Positions 1 through 5,987 of a DNA stretch of 6,004 nt are shown here, piece after piece. Source of the DNA: Piscirickettsiaceae bacterium (GTDB lineage: Bacteria; Pseudomonadota; Gammaproteobacteria; Methylococcales; Cycloclasticaceae); NCBI GenBank assembly GCA_002401365.1, contig NVSW01000103.1, forward strand, positions 1 to 6,004, in the 5' to 3' direction. The translations under genes were made by a program, and so were the position numbers. The notes beneath the pieces were generated by a model. That model was given only the letters and a program-made list of their open reading frames with translations. It made no database searches and had not been told where the DNA came from. The stretch's first letter is position 1, and the number at the start of each line of letters is the position of its first letter.

Positions 1-388
1 GGACCTGCTTGATATAGAGCCAATTAATGGCGTGGACTTTTTAAAAGGTGATTTTAGCGATGATGGTGTCTTTGCAGAATTACAAAAGATGATTAATAAT
101 CAGCCTGTTGACCTTGTTTTGTCTGATATAGCGCCTAATATGAGTGGTACTAAGGCCATAGATCAACCAAAATCAATGTATTTGGCAGAGTTGGCTTTAG
201 ACTTTGCAAAAAATAGTTTGGATAAAAAGGGTGTGTTTTTGATTAAGCTTTTTCAAGGAGAGGGGTTTGATCAATATGTTACAGAAACTAGGAAGGCGTT
301 TAATAAAGTAGTGGTCAGAAAGCCAAAAGCTTCACGCGCAAGAAGCAGGGAAGTGTACCTTTTGGCAAAGGGCTTGAAAATGATGTAG
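1..388 (+). CDS. rlmE: 23S rRNA (uridine-2'-O-)-methyltransferase RlmE/FtsJ, 3' part only
   Basis: This is the C-terminal part of RlmE (FtsJ, RrmJ), the heat-shock methyltransferase that uses S-adenosylmethionine to 2'-O-methylate U2552 of 23S rRNA in the large ribosomal subunit. The frame is open from base 2, so the N-terminal part with the first catalytic lysine and the glycine-rich SAM motif lies outside the window; the GTG at 32 is an internal valine, not a start. Visible are the DLL at 2-10 (SAM-binding acidic loop), the LSDIAPNMSGT block with the catalytic Asp at 125-127, the IKLFQGEGF block with the catalytic Lys at 245-247, and SREVY with the catalytic Glu at 350-352. These match three residues of the K-D-K-E tetrad of the family. 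The stop is TAG at 386-388, and the -35 box of the ftsH promoter lies within its last codons. The rlmE-ftsH pairing is the standard gammaproteobacterial arrangement. Confidence 0.96.
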   Translation, partial: DLLDIEPINGVDFLKGDFSDDGVFAELQKMINNQPVDLVLSDIAPNMSGTKAIDQPKSMYLAELALDFAKNSLDKKGVFLIKLFQGEGFDQYVTETRKAFNKVVVRKPKASRARSREVYLLAKGLKMM

Positions 389-400
389 GCTACCCCATAT
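373..400 (+). promoter_or_regulatory. Sigma-32 (RpoH) heat-shock promoter of ftsH
   Basis: The sequence shows CTTGAAA at 373-379 and CCCCATAT at 393-400, separated by 13 bases. Both boxes match the E. coli sigma-32 consensus (CTTGAAA, 13-15 bases, CCCCATNT) at every specified position. Transcription would start at about 406-409, giving a leader of about 70 bases before the ftsH start. The -35 box and part of the spacer are inside the last codons of rlmE. A vegetative promoter may overlap: TTGAAA at 374-379 and TATACA at 398-403 with an 18-base spacer. In E. coli ftsH is part of the heat-shock regulon and FtsH degrades sigma-32, so this promoter would close the same feedback loop here; that last step is inference. 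Confidence 0.87.
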
Positions 401-421
401 ACATATATAGTATTGAACGAA

Positions 422-450
422 TTTAAAAAACAACAGTCTGATTACTGTTG
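422..450 (-). terminator. Hairpin in the ftsH leader, terminator-like on the minus strand
   Basis: CAACAGT (431-437) and ACTGTTG (444-450) form a perfect 7-bp stem with a 6-base loop. The six A residues at 425-430 become a T6 tail when read on the minus strand, which is the layout of an intrinsic terminator for leftward transcription. Read on the plus strand the stem is followed by CTGTTAAG, which is not a U-tract, so it should not stop rlmE transcription. No minus-strand gene is visible in the window, so its role may instead be as a structured part of the ftsH 5' leader. The stem has only three G-C pairs. Confidence 0.35.
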
Positions 451-466
451 CTGTTAAGAATAAACC

Positions 467-482
467 GAGGGAGTATAGTTTG
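467..482 (+). promoter_or_regulatory. Ribosome binding site and TTG start of ftsH
   Basis: GAGGGAG at 467-473 is a strong Shine-Dalgarno sequence. It lies 6 bases before TTG at 480-482, the best spacing, and 15 bases before the alternative ATG at 489, which is too far. This favours the TTG start and an N-terminus of MNEMVKN. E. coli FtsH has been annotated at both equivalent positions, so a start at 489 (three residues shorter) remains possible. Confidence 0.75.
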
Positions 483-2411
483 AACGAAATGGTTAAGAAT
501 ATAATTATGTGGGTGGTTATCGCTGGCGTGCTCATGTCTGTGTTTAATAACTTTGGTGGAGGCGGGCAGGAGAAGGCTAATAAGTCGTTAACGTACTCTC
601 AATTTATCAACTCAGTTAATGCTGGGCAGGTCAATAAAGTAGCGATAGATGGCCCTATAATTATTGGTGAAATGGCTTCTGGTGAACGTTTTACTACACG
701 TAGTCCTGGTGATATTCATTTGGTTGATGATTTGTTAAAGAACGGTGTTGAAATCATTGCTAAAGAGCCGGAACAACAATCAACGTTTATGGCTATCTTA
801 ATTTCATGGTTCCCAATGTTATTGCTTATTGGGGTATGGATATTTTTTATGCGTCAAATGCAAGGCGGTGGTGCTGGAGGTCGTGGCGCCATGTCTTTTG
901 GTAAAAGTAAGGCAAAATTATTGTCTGAAGACGAAGTAAAAGTAACCTTTGACGATGTTGCCGGTATTCAAGAAGCAAAAGAAGAGGTTGCAGAGGTTGT
1001 GGATTTCTTAAAAGACCCTAGCAAGTTCCAAAAACTGGGCGGGAAGATTCCTAGAGGTGTTTTACTGTCTGGTGCACCAGGTACTGGTAAAACCTTGCTG
1101 GCTAAAGCGATAGCTGGCGAAGCTAAGGTGCCATTTTTCAGTATTTCAGGCTCTGATTTTGTTGAAATGTTTGTTGGTGTTGGTGCTTCACGTGTTCGTG
1201 ATATGTTTGAACAAGCTAAAAAAAGCGCACCGTGCATTATCTTCATTGATGAAATTGATGCGGTAGGTCGTGCTCGTGGTATTGGCATGGGTGGCGGTAA
1301 TGATGAACGCGAACAAACACTGAACCAATTGTTAGTTGAAATGGATGGTTTTTCCGGCAATGAAGGCGTTATTGTGATTGCGGCGACTAATAGACCAGAC
1401 GTGTTGGACCCTGCATTGCTTCGGCCAGGTCGTTTTGACCGTCAAGTGGATGTTCCATTACCTGATGTTAGGGGTCGTGAGCAAATTCTTAAAGTTCATC
1501 TTAAAAAAGTGCCGCTTAGTGAAAACGTTAAACCAGGTATTATTGCGCGTGGTACACCGGGTTTCTCAGGCGCTGATTTAGCTAACTTGGTCAATGAAGC
1601 GGCTTTATTCGCAGCCCGTCAAGATAAAAAATTGGTTGACATGTCCGATATGGAAAATGCGAAAGATAAAGTGATGATGGGTGCAGAACGCCGCTCAATG
1701 GTGATGACTGAAGACGATAAAAAATGCACTGCTTATCATGAGTCTGGTCATGCAATTGTTGGTCGCCTAGTGCCTGAACATGACCCTGTGTATAAAGTAA
1801 CGATTATTCCTCGTGGTCGAGCGTTGGGTGTCACTATGTTCTTACCGGAACGCGACTTTATTAGTATCAGCAAGCGTAAATTAGAAAGCCAATTATCCAG
1901 CCTTTATGGTGGTCGGCTTGCAGAGGAAATTATTTTTGGTGAAGACGCTGTTACCACTGGGGCTTCGAATGATATTGAAAGAGCGTCTGCAATCGCGAGA
2001 AATATGGTGACGAAATGGGGTTTTTCCGAGCAGCTAGGGCCGCTTAGTTTTGGGGAAGATGAGAATGCCATGGGTTACTCGGGCGGTAATACTAAAATGA
2101 TTTCCGATGAAACGACTCAACTGATAAATAAAGAAGTTAGAACGTTAATTGAAAGGAACTACGAGCGCGCGAAAACCTTATTAAACGATAATATTGATAT
2201 TTTACATGCAATGACAGATGCCTTGATGAAGTATGAAACGCTTGATAGTTCTCAACTTGATCAACTAATGGCGCGTGAAGCCGTTCAGCCTCCTGAAGAC
2301 TGGGAAGACAGTGATGCGTCTGGAACCGGTCCTGAGGCTTCTAAGAAAGAGGATGAAGGCACTAAAAAGCCAGAGTCCCCAGTTGTAGGTGATGCCGCTG
2401 AACAGCCTTAA
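480..2411 (+). CDS. ftsH: ATP-dependent zinc metalloprotease FtsH
   Basis: FtsH is the hexameric inner-membrane AAA protease that extracts and degrades misassembled membrane proteins and, in E. coli, the soluble regulators sigma-32 and LpxC. The 643 residues are nearly the length of the E. coli protein and align with it almost throughout. In order: membrane segment at about 8-22, periplasmic domain at about 25-100, second membrane segment at about 103-124, then the cytoplasmic AAA module with Walker A GAPGTGKT (198-205), pore motif FVG (231-233), Walker B IIFIDEID (253-260), and the second region of homology with arginine fingers R315 and R318. The protease domain has the zinc motif HESGH (420-424) and the likely third zinc ligand D498. 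The tail after about 605 is acidic and Lys/Ser-rich, probably disordered. Walker A has Ala where the E. coli protein has Pro (GPPGTGKT), which keeps the GxxxxGKT consensus. It is expected to be heat-induced from the promoter at 373-400. Confidence 0.98.
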   Translation: MNEMVKNIIMWVVIAGVLMSVFNNFGGGGQEKANKSLTYSQFINSVNAGQVNKVAIDGPIIIGEMASGERFTTRSPGDIHLVDDLLKNGVEIIAKEPEQQSTFMAILISWFPMLLLIGVWIFFMRQMQGGGAGGRGAMSFGKSKAKLLSEDEVKVTFDDVAGIQEAKEEVAEVVDFLKDPSKFQKLGGKIPRGVLLSGAPGTGKTLLAKAIAGEAKVPFFSISGSDFVEMFVGVGASRVRDMFEQAKKSAPCIIFIDEIDAVGRARGIGMGGGNDEREQTLNQLLVEMDGFSGNEGVIVIAATNRPDVLDPALLRPGRFDRQVDVPLPDVRGREQILKVHLKKVPLSENVKPGIIARGTPGFSGADLANLVNEAALFAARQDKKLVDMSDMENAKDKVMMGAERRSMVMTEDDKKCTAYHESGHAIVGRLVPEHDPVYKVTIIPRGRALGVTMFLPERDFISISKRKLESQLSSLYGGRLAEEIIFGEDAVTTGASNDIERASAIARNMVTKWGFSEQLGPLSFGEDENAMGYSGGNTKMISDETTQLINKEVRTLIERNYERAKTLLNDNIDILHAMTDALMKYETLDSSQLDQLMAREAVQPPEDWEDSDASGTGPEASKKEDEGTKKPESPVVGDAAEQP

Positions 2412-2417
2412 ATCAAT

Positions 2418-3248
2418 ATGGATTTTTCTGAGGTTAGTTTAGACCTCACGAGCCCCCATATAATGGGGGTTCTTAATGTTACGCCAGACTCTTTTTCTGA
2501 TGGCGGACAGTATTCGTTAATTAATACGGCAGTTGACCAAGCTGAAGTGATGATTAATGCAGGTGCCAAAATTATTGATATTGGGGGGGAGTCAACGCGA
2601 CCTGGTGCCAGGTCCGTTTCATTAAATGAAGAACTTGATAGGGTTTTACCTATCATTCAACGTTTACGTTCTAGTTCAGATGTTATTATTTCAATCGATA
2701 CCAGTAAAGCTGAAGTCATGCGTCAAGCAGTTGAGGCGGGTGCAACGTTAATTAATGATGTGTATGCCTTACAGCAACCCGGCTCTATTGAAATGGCCGC
2801 CAAGTTAGGCGTACCGATATGTTTAATGCATATGCAAAAGAACCCTGAAGTAATGCAACAAAGGCCAAACTATAAAAATATTTTAACTGAGGTAGATGCG
2901 TTTTTTAATGAACGAATAAGCGCGTGTGAGCGTGAAGGCATTGGTATAGAAAGGTTAATTTTAGACCCTGGGTTTGGCTTTGGTAAAACCTTAGATCACA
3001 ACCTAATGCTACTTACAAACCTGTCTTTCTTTAAGCATTTTTCGTGCCCTATTCTTGTTGGCTTGTCTAGGAAGTCAATGCTTGGCTTGATATCGGGTAA
3101 AGAGGTGGATCAGCGTTTATATGCTAGCTTGTCAGCAGCTGTTATTGCAGCTTTGAATGGAGCATCTATACTTAGAGTTCATGATGTTGCAGAAACAATA
3201 GATGCAATAAGTATCGTTAAGGCCGTACAAGCGTATAAAGCCGAATGA
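2418..3248 (+). CDS. folP: Dihydropteroate synthase
   Basis: FolP condenses 6-hydroxymethyl-7,8-dihydropterin diphosphate with p-aminobenzoate to give 7,8-dihydropteroate in cytoplasmic folate synthesis, and is the sulfonamide target. The 276-residue TIM barrel carries the family signatures: NVTPDSFSDGG (20-30), GGESTRPGA (56-64), the pterin-binding D94 in SIDTSK and N113-D114, MHMQ (137-140), LDPGFGFGK (182-190, D183), SRKS with K219, and RVHD (253-256, R253 and H255). The sites altered in sulfonamide-resistant enzymes (F26 and P62, equivalent to E. coli F28 and P64) are wild type, with no loop insertion, so sensitivity is inferred. It starts 6 bases after the ftsH stop in the same reading frame. 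No Shine-Dalgarno precedes ATG 2418, so translation is probably coupled to ftsH. An internal ATG at 2463 would remove the first strand of the barrel and is unlikely to be the start. Confidence 0.97.
   Translation: MDFSEVSLDLTSPHIMGVLNVTPDSFSDGGQYSLINTAVDQAEVMINAGAKIIDIGGESTRPGARSVSLNEELDRVLPIIQRLRSSSDVIISIDTSKAEVMRQAVEAGATLINDVYALQQPGSIEMAAKLGVPICLMHMQKNPEVMQQRPNYKNILTEVDAFFNERISACEREGIGIERLILDPGFGFGKTLDHNLMLLTNLSFFKHFSCPILVGLSRKSMLGLISGKEVDQRLYASLSAAVIAALNGASILRVHDVAETIDAISIVKAVQAYKAE
2450..2472 (+). other. Strong GC-rich hairpin inside the start of folP
   Basis: GAGCCCCCAT (2450-2459) and ATGGGGGTTC (2463-2472) can form a 10-bp stem in RNA (one G-U pair, five consecutive C-G pairs) closed by an ATA loop. 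It begins 30 bases after the last base of the folP start codon and is unusually GC-rich for this window. It is followed by TTAATGTT, not a U-tract, so it is not a classical terminator. The encoded residues (SPHIMGV) are typical of FolP, so the structure may be only a by-product of coding, helped by the choice of CCC and GGG codons. A role in limiting folP translation or ribosome transit after ftsH is inference. Confidence 0.5.
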
Positions 3249-3363
3249 AGCGGTCGAGATTTTATTCGCTTCAATAAAACTTATGCTCTGTGAGTATAAA
3301 GCTGAATTAAACGGAAGTGCTTTTCTTACGTTTCAATAAAACTTATGCTCTGTGAGTATAAAG
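3246..3363 (+). repeat. Tandemly duplicated two-hairpin element between folP and glmM
   Basis: A 32-base sequence at 3270-3301 is repeated perfectly at 3332-3363. Each copy contains an imperfect palindrome TTATGCTC-TGT-GAGTATAA (3281-3299 and 3343-3361), which folds in plus-strand RNA as an 8-bp stem with one G-U pair. Each copy is preceded by a second, diverged stem: TGAAGCG/CGCTTCA (3246-3252 with 3267-3273) in unit 1, and the corresponding bases 3307-3313 with 3329-3335 in unit 2. Between units the pair G3250-C3269 is replaced by A3311-T3331, which keeps pairing; one other pair is lost (T3308 against C3334). The first stem includes the folP stop codon. No U-tract follows, so it is not a plain terminator. 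The core ends in TATAAA (3357-3362), which resembles a -10 box, but no good -35 is seen. It could be a duplicated operator, an RNA processing or regulatory structure, or a small dispersed repeat; I do not recognise it. Confidence 0.8.
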
Positions 3364-3385
3364 AAAACAATATATAGAGACAGTT

Positions 3386-4729
3386 ATGGAAAAAAAATAT
3401 TTTGGAACGGATGGCATAAGAGGTGAAGTAGGCAAAGGGGTTATTACCCCTGAGTTTATGCTAAAGCTTGGTTGGGCAACAGGTAAAGTGTTCGAGGAAA
3501 AAGGACGCTGCAAAATTGTTATTGGTAAGGACACCCGGATATCTGGTTATATGTTTGAATCCGCCTTAGAGGCTGGATTGGTCTCTGCTGGTGCCGATGT
3601 GCAACTATTAGGCCCTATGCCAACACCAGGGATCGCTTATTTAACCAGAACTTTACGAGCACATGCTGGCATCGTTATCAGTGCGTCGCATAACCCGCAT
3701 TACGATAATGGCATCAAGTTTTTTTCTAGTGAAGGTACTAAATTACCTGATGAGATTGAATTGGCTATTGAGAAAAAGATTGATGAGCCATTAGTTGTCG
3801 TTCCATCAGAAAAGCTCGGTAAAGCAAGTAGGGTAGAAGACGCAGCGGGCCGTTATATTGAATTTTGTAAGAGTACAATCCCACCAATGATGGGCCTAGA
3901 AGGCATTAAAATGGTGGTTGATTGTGCACACGGCTCGACCTATCACATTGCACCTTTTGTTTTTGAAGAATTAGGCGCAACTGTTATTCAAATAGGTGTT
4001 AAGCCTGATGGGCTAAATATTAACGACGGCTTCGGAGCAACGCAACCAAAAGCTCTACAACAAGCGGTGTTAAAACACGGTGCTGACATCGGCGTTGCAC
4101 TCGATGGAGATGGTGATCGTTTGATTATGGTGGACCATAAAGGAGAGATTTTAGATGGTGACGAACTTATCTATATTTTGGCAAAGGCGCGAAAAGATAA
4201 AGGCTACTTAGGGCCCATTGTTGTAGGCACTAAAATGACCAATCTTGGTGTGGAGCATGCATTAAATAAACTGGATATTGAGCTTAAACGTGCAGATGTT
4301 GGAGATAGACATGTAATTGCGATGATGAATGAGACCAAAGCAATATTGGGTGGAGAAGGTTCTGGGCATATTATATGTGCAGACAGAACAACCACTGGAG
4401 ATGGTATTATTTCAGCATTACAGGTTATGGAAACTATGCTTAGGCAAAATGAATCTCTGTATTCTTTAAAGGCGGATGTCGAAAAGTATCCGCAAACAAT
4501 GATCAACGTTAAATTAAGAGAGTCTCAAAGTTTCGTCGCCACAGCAGAAATTTTGCAAGCTGTTGAGAAAGTCGAAGGAATATTAAATGGTTCAGGTAGA
4601 GTGTTACTAAGGCCGTCAGGCACGGAGCCTCTAGTGCGTGTAATGGTTGAAGGTCAAGATGCTGAGTTAGTAAACTCATTGGCGAAAGAATTGAGTGTAA
4701 CTGTTGAACGTATCCTTTCCGAAGATTAG
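3386..4729 (+). CDS. glmM: Phosphoglucosamine mutase
   Basis: GlmM interconverts glucosamine-6-phosphate and glucosamine-1-phosphate, feeding UDP-N-acetylglucosamine to peptidoglycan and lipopolysaccharide synthesis in the cytoplasm. The 447 residues match the usual family length of about 445. Signatures in order: KYFGTDGIRG at the N-terminus (4-13), the phosphoserine loop SASHNP with active-site S101, the magnesium loop DGDGDR (240-245), the sugar-recognition motif GEGSGH (323-328), and the phosphate-binding RPSGTEPLVRVM (409-420). The SASHNP form and the genomic place next to folP separate it from the related phosphomannomutase and phosphoglucomutase enzymes. The enzyme is activated by phosphorylation of that serine in the family. 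ATG 3386 is preceded by a weak AGAGA (3376-3380) with 5-base spacing. It begins 137 bases after folP, a wide gap for this pair, filled by the duplicated element that could modulate its expression. No terminator is seen after its TAG. Confidence 0.97.
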   Translation: MEKKYFGTDGIRGEVGKGVITPEFMLKLGWATGKVFEEKGRCKIVIGKDTRISGYMFESALEAGLVSAGADVQLLGPMPTPGIAYLTRTLRAHAGIVISASHNPHYDNGIKFFSSEGTKLPDEIELAIEKKIDEPLVVVPSEKLGKASRVEDAAGRYIEFCKSTIPPMMGLEGIKMVVDCAHGSTYHIAPFVFEELGATVIQIGVKPDGLNINDGFGATQPKALQQAVLKHGADIGVALDGDGDRLIMVDHKGEILDGDELIYILAKARKDKGYLGPIVVGTKMTNLGVEHALNKLDIELKRADVGDRHVIAMMNETKAILGGEGSGHIICADRTTTGDGIISALQVMETMLRQNESLYSLKADVEKYPQTMINVKLRESQSFVATAEILQAVEKVEGILNGSGRVLLRPSGTEPLVRVMVEGQDAELVNSLAKELSVTVERILSED

Positions 4730-4798
4730 CTACTGTAACGGCTAGTTAATTATTTAAAATACTAATTGCTTATTGCTTTATGCGTAAATAGTCGCTAA

Positions 4799-4824
4799 TC
4801 TTCTCGGTTTTTATTCTGAGAAGA
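4799..4824 (+). promoter_or_regulatory. Hairpin covering the tpiA ribosome binding site
   Basis: TCTTCTCGG (4799-4807) pairs with CTGAGAAGA (4816-4824) over 9 bp with one G-U pair, closed by an 8-base U-rich loop (4808-4815). The right arm contains GAGAAG, the only Shine-Dalgarno-like sequence before the tpiA ATG at 4828, and ends 3 bases from that codon. The left arm thus acts like a built-in anti-Shine-Dalgarno. The T-run is in the loop and not after the stem, so this is not a terminator for glmM. Translational control of tpiA by temperature, by a coupled ribosome or by an RNA-binding factor is inference. Confidence 0.6.
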
Positions 4825-4827
4825 AGT

Positions 4828-5577
4828 ATGCGACAACCCCTTGTCATTGGAAATTGGAAAATGAATGGTTCGCTTAGCGTAACGAGTGAATTAATTCAGT
4901 CGATGGGTGCGGGTATTGATGGTAAAATATCCTGCGAAATTGGGTTGTGCGTGCCGTTTGTCTATTTGAGTATAGCAGTGAAGCAGGCTCAAGGGTTAGC
5001 AATCGGTATTGGTGCGCAAACTGTCTCTGAGTTCCCTAACGGTGCTTATACAGGTGAAATTTCAGCGCCGATGCTGGCTGAAGTTGGTTGTAAATGGGTG
5101 TTGATTGGGCACTCGGAGCGACGTCAGTATTTCAATGAAGGCGATGATCAGCTTGTTTTGAAACTAAAAGCAGCTCAAAACGCTGGCTTGTGTCCAGTGT
5201 TTTGTGTTGGTGAAACTGAACAAGAAAAAAAGTCAGATAAAACATTTGAGGTGATACAGCGTCAAGTGTCAGCTTTGTTAGCAGATAAAGAAGTGGACTT
5301 AGACAATTTGGTTCTTGCATATGAACCGGTTTGGGCTATTGGTACAGGATTAACGGCAACGCCAGATGAGGCTCAGGCAGTACACGCATACATACGTGAT
5401 TTATTAACGTTGAATGCTGATGAGTCAGCACAGAAAATAAGAATATTATACGGTGGTAGTGTGAAGCCAGATAACGCACAATCGCTTTTTGGACAACAAG
5501 ATATTGATGGCGGGTTAATTGGTGGCGCTTCGTTAAATGCGGAAGACTTCCTAACAATCTGTCGACAAGCTAAATAG
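4828..5577 (+). CDS. tpiA: Triosephosphate isomerase
   Basis: TpiA interconverts dihydroxyacetone phosphate and glyceraldehyde-3-phosphate in cytoplasmic glycolysis and gluconeogenesis. The 249-residue TIM barrel has the normal bacterial length. All catalytic elements are present: N9 and K11 in GNWKMNGS, the catalytic H95 in IGHSERR (93-99), the catalytic base E166 at the start of the flexible loop in AYEPVWAIGTG (164-174), and the phosphate-binding YGGSV (208-212) and GGASL (232-236). ATG 4828 gives MRQPLVIGNWK, the expected N-terminus. The only Shine-Dalgarno candidate is inside a hairpin (4799-4824). The gene lies between glmM and secG, as in Pseudomonas-type genomes; E. coli has tpiA elsewhere. 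The 98-base gap upstream shows a tandem ATTGCTT (4765-4778) but no convincing promoter. Its TAG stop (5575-5577) overlaps the secG ribosome binding site. Confidence 0.97.
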   Translation: MRQPLVIGNWKMNGSLSVTSELIQSMGAGIDGKISCEIGLCVPFVYLSIAVKQAQGLAIGIGAQTVSEFPNGAYTGEISAPMLAEVGCKWVLIGHSERRQYFNEGDDQLVLKLKAAQNAGLCPVFCVGETEQEKKSDKTFEVIQRQVSALLADKEVDLDNLVLAYEPVWAIGTGLTATPDEAQAVHAYIRDLLTLNADESAQKIRILYGGSVKPDNAQSLFGQQDIDGGLIGGASLNAEDFLTICRQAK

Positions 5578-5585
5578 GAAAAATT

Positions 5586-5981
5586 ATGAGTATATTTGCA
5601 ATTGTTTTAGCAGGACACGTTTTAATTGCGGCTTTAATGGTTGGATTGATTTTGATTCAACACGGTAAAGGTGCTGATGCCGGTGCAGCTTTCGGTAGCG
5701 GTGCGTCAGGAACAGTATTTGGTTCTAAAGGATCAGGGTCATTTTTAACACGATCAACAGCAATCCTTGCAACCTTGTTTTTTGTAACGAGTTTAACCTT
5801 GGCTTATTTGGGTGCAAATAGAAATGCACCTAATGATATTATTGATAATATTGCTGTCAATCCGGTACAAGAAACAGTAACGGAATCACCAGAAGACCTG
5901 ATAAATAGTCTTACAAAATCTAAAGAAATTGATGGTGCTCCATCTGTGGACCAACCACCACAAGTGATTATTCCAGAATAA
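5586..5981 (+). CDS. secG: Protein translocase subunit SecG
   Basis: SecG is the small inner-membrane subunit of the SecYEG channel; it assists SecA-driven export of proteins across the membrane. The 131-residue protein has two membrane segments (about 4-24 and 56-76) joined by the family's Gly-rich cytoplasmic loop, with LIQHGKGADAGAAFGSGAS (23-41), FGSKGSG (45-51) and FLTR (53-56). The C-terminal stretch from about 80 is polar, rich in acidic residues and proline, and probably unstructured; such tails vary in length among homologues (E. coli SecG is 110 residues). AGGA at 5576-5579, overlapping the tpiA stop codon, lies 6 bases before ATG 5586, so translation is likely linked to tpiA. The stop is 6 bases from the tRNA-Leu gene with no terminator between, which suggests a joint transcript. 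Confidence 0.96.
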   Translation: MSIFAIVLAGHVLIAALMVGLILIQHGKGADAGAAFGSGASGTVFGSKGSGSFLTRSTAILATLFFVTSLTLAYLGANRNAPNDIIDNIAVNPVQETVTESPEDLINSLTKSKEIDGAPSVDQPPQVIIPE

Positions 5982-5987
5982 CAGTTT

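Larger units (their letters stand above)
406..488 (+). repeat. Short direct repeat flanking the ftsH leader and spanning its start codon
   Basis: TATAGTATTGAACGAA at 406-421 recurs as TATAGTTTGAACGAA at 474-488, identical except for one missing A. The second copy contains the TTG start codon of ftsH (480-482) and its next two codons; the first copy begins about where transcription from the heat-shock promoter should start. No function is known to me. It could be a remnant of local duplication, a paired protein-binding site, or chance in AT-rich DNA. Confidence 0.5.

Noticed and set aside
968..1360. Open frame of 130 codons on the minus strand within ftsH
   Set aside because: It lies opposite highly conserved AAA-domain coding sequence and has no recognisable domain; it is a shadow of ftsH.
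2454..2461. A second CCCCATAT, identical to the heat-shock -10 box, overlapping TATAAT at 2459-2464 inside folP
   Set aside because: No CTTGAA-like or TTGACA-like -35 box lies at the right distance upstream; the bases are explained by FolP codons and the hairpin.
3332..3362. Possible vegetative promoter for glmM: TTCAAT (3332-3337) and TATAAA (3357-3362)
   Set aside because: The -35 matches only three of six positions and the spacer is 19 bases, so it is too weak to list as a promoter.
3270..3363. Two 32-base perfect repeats with a 30-base spacer, resembling a minimal CRISPR array
   Set aside because: There are only two copies, the spacer is partly homologous to the sequence before the first repeat (so the unit is a tandem duplication of about 61 bases), and no cas genes are nearby.
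4204..4506. Open frame of 100 codons on the minus strand within glmM
   Set aside because: It is opposite intact, conserved GlmM coding sequence and its translation resembles no known protein; a shadow frame.
4765..4778. Tandem ATTGCTT ATTGCTT in the glmM-tpiA gap, considered as regulatory repeats or a -35 box
   Set aside because: Two 7-base copies in AT-rich DNA are easily chance, and no -10 box is at a proper distance.
4799..4824. Hairpin before tpiA considered as the glmM terminator
   Set aside because: The T-run is in the loop; after the stem comes AGTATGCG, so the intrinsic terminator layout is absent.
5968..5981. Palindrome TTATTC-CA-GAATAA at the secG stop, considered as a terminator
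   Set aside because: Its loop is too small unless a pair opens, the stem is nearly all A-T, and no T-tract follows.
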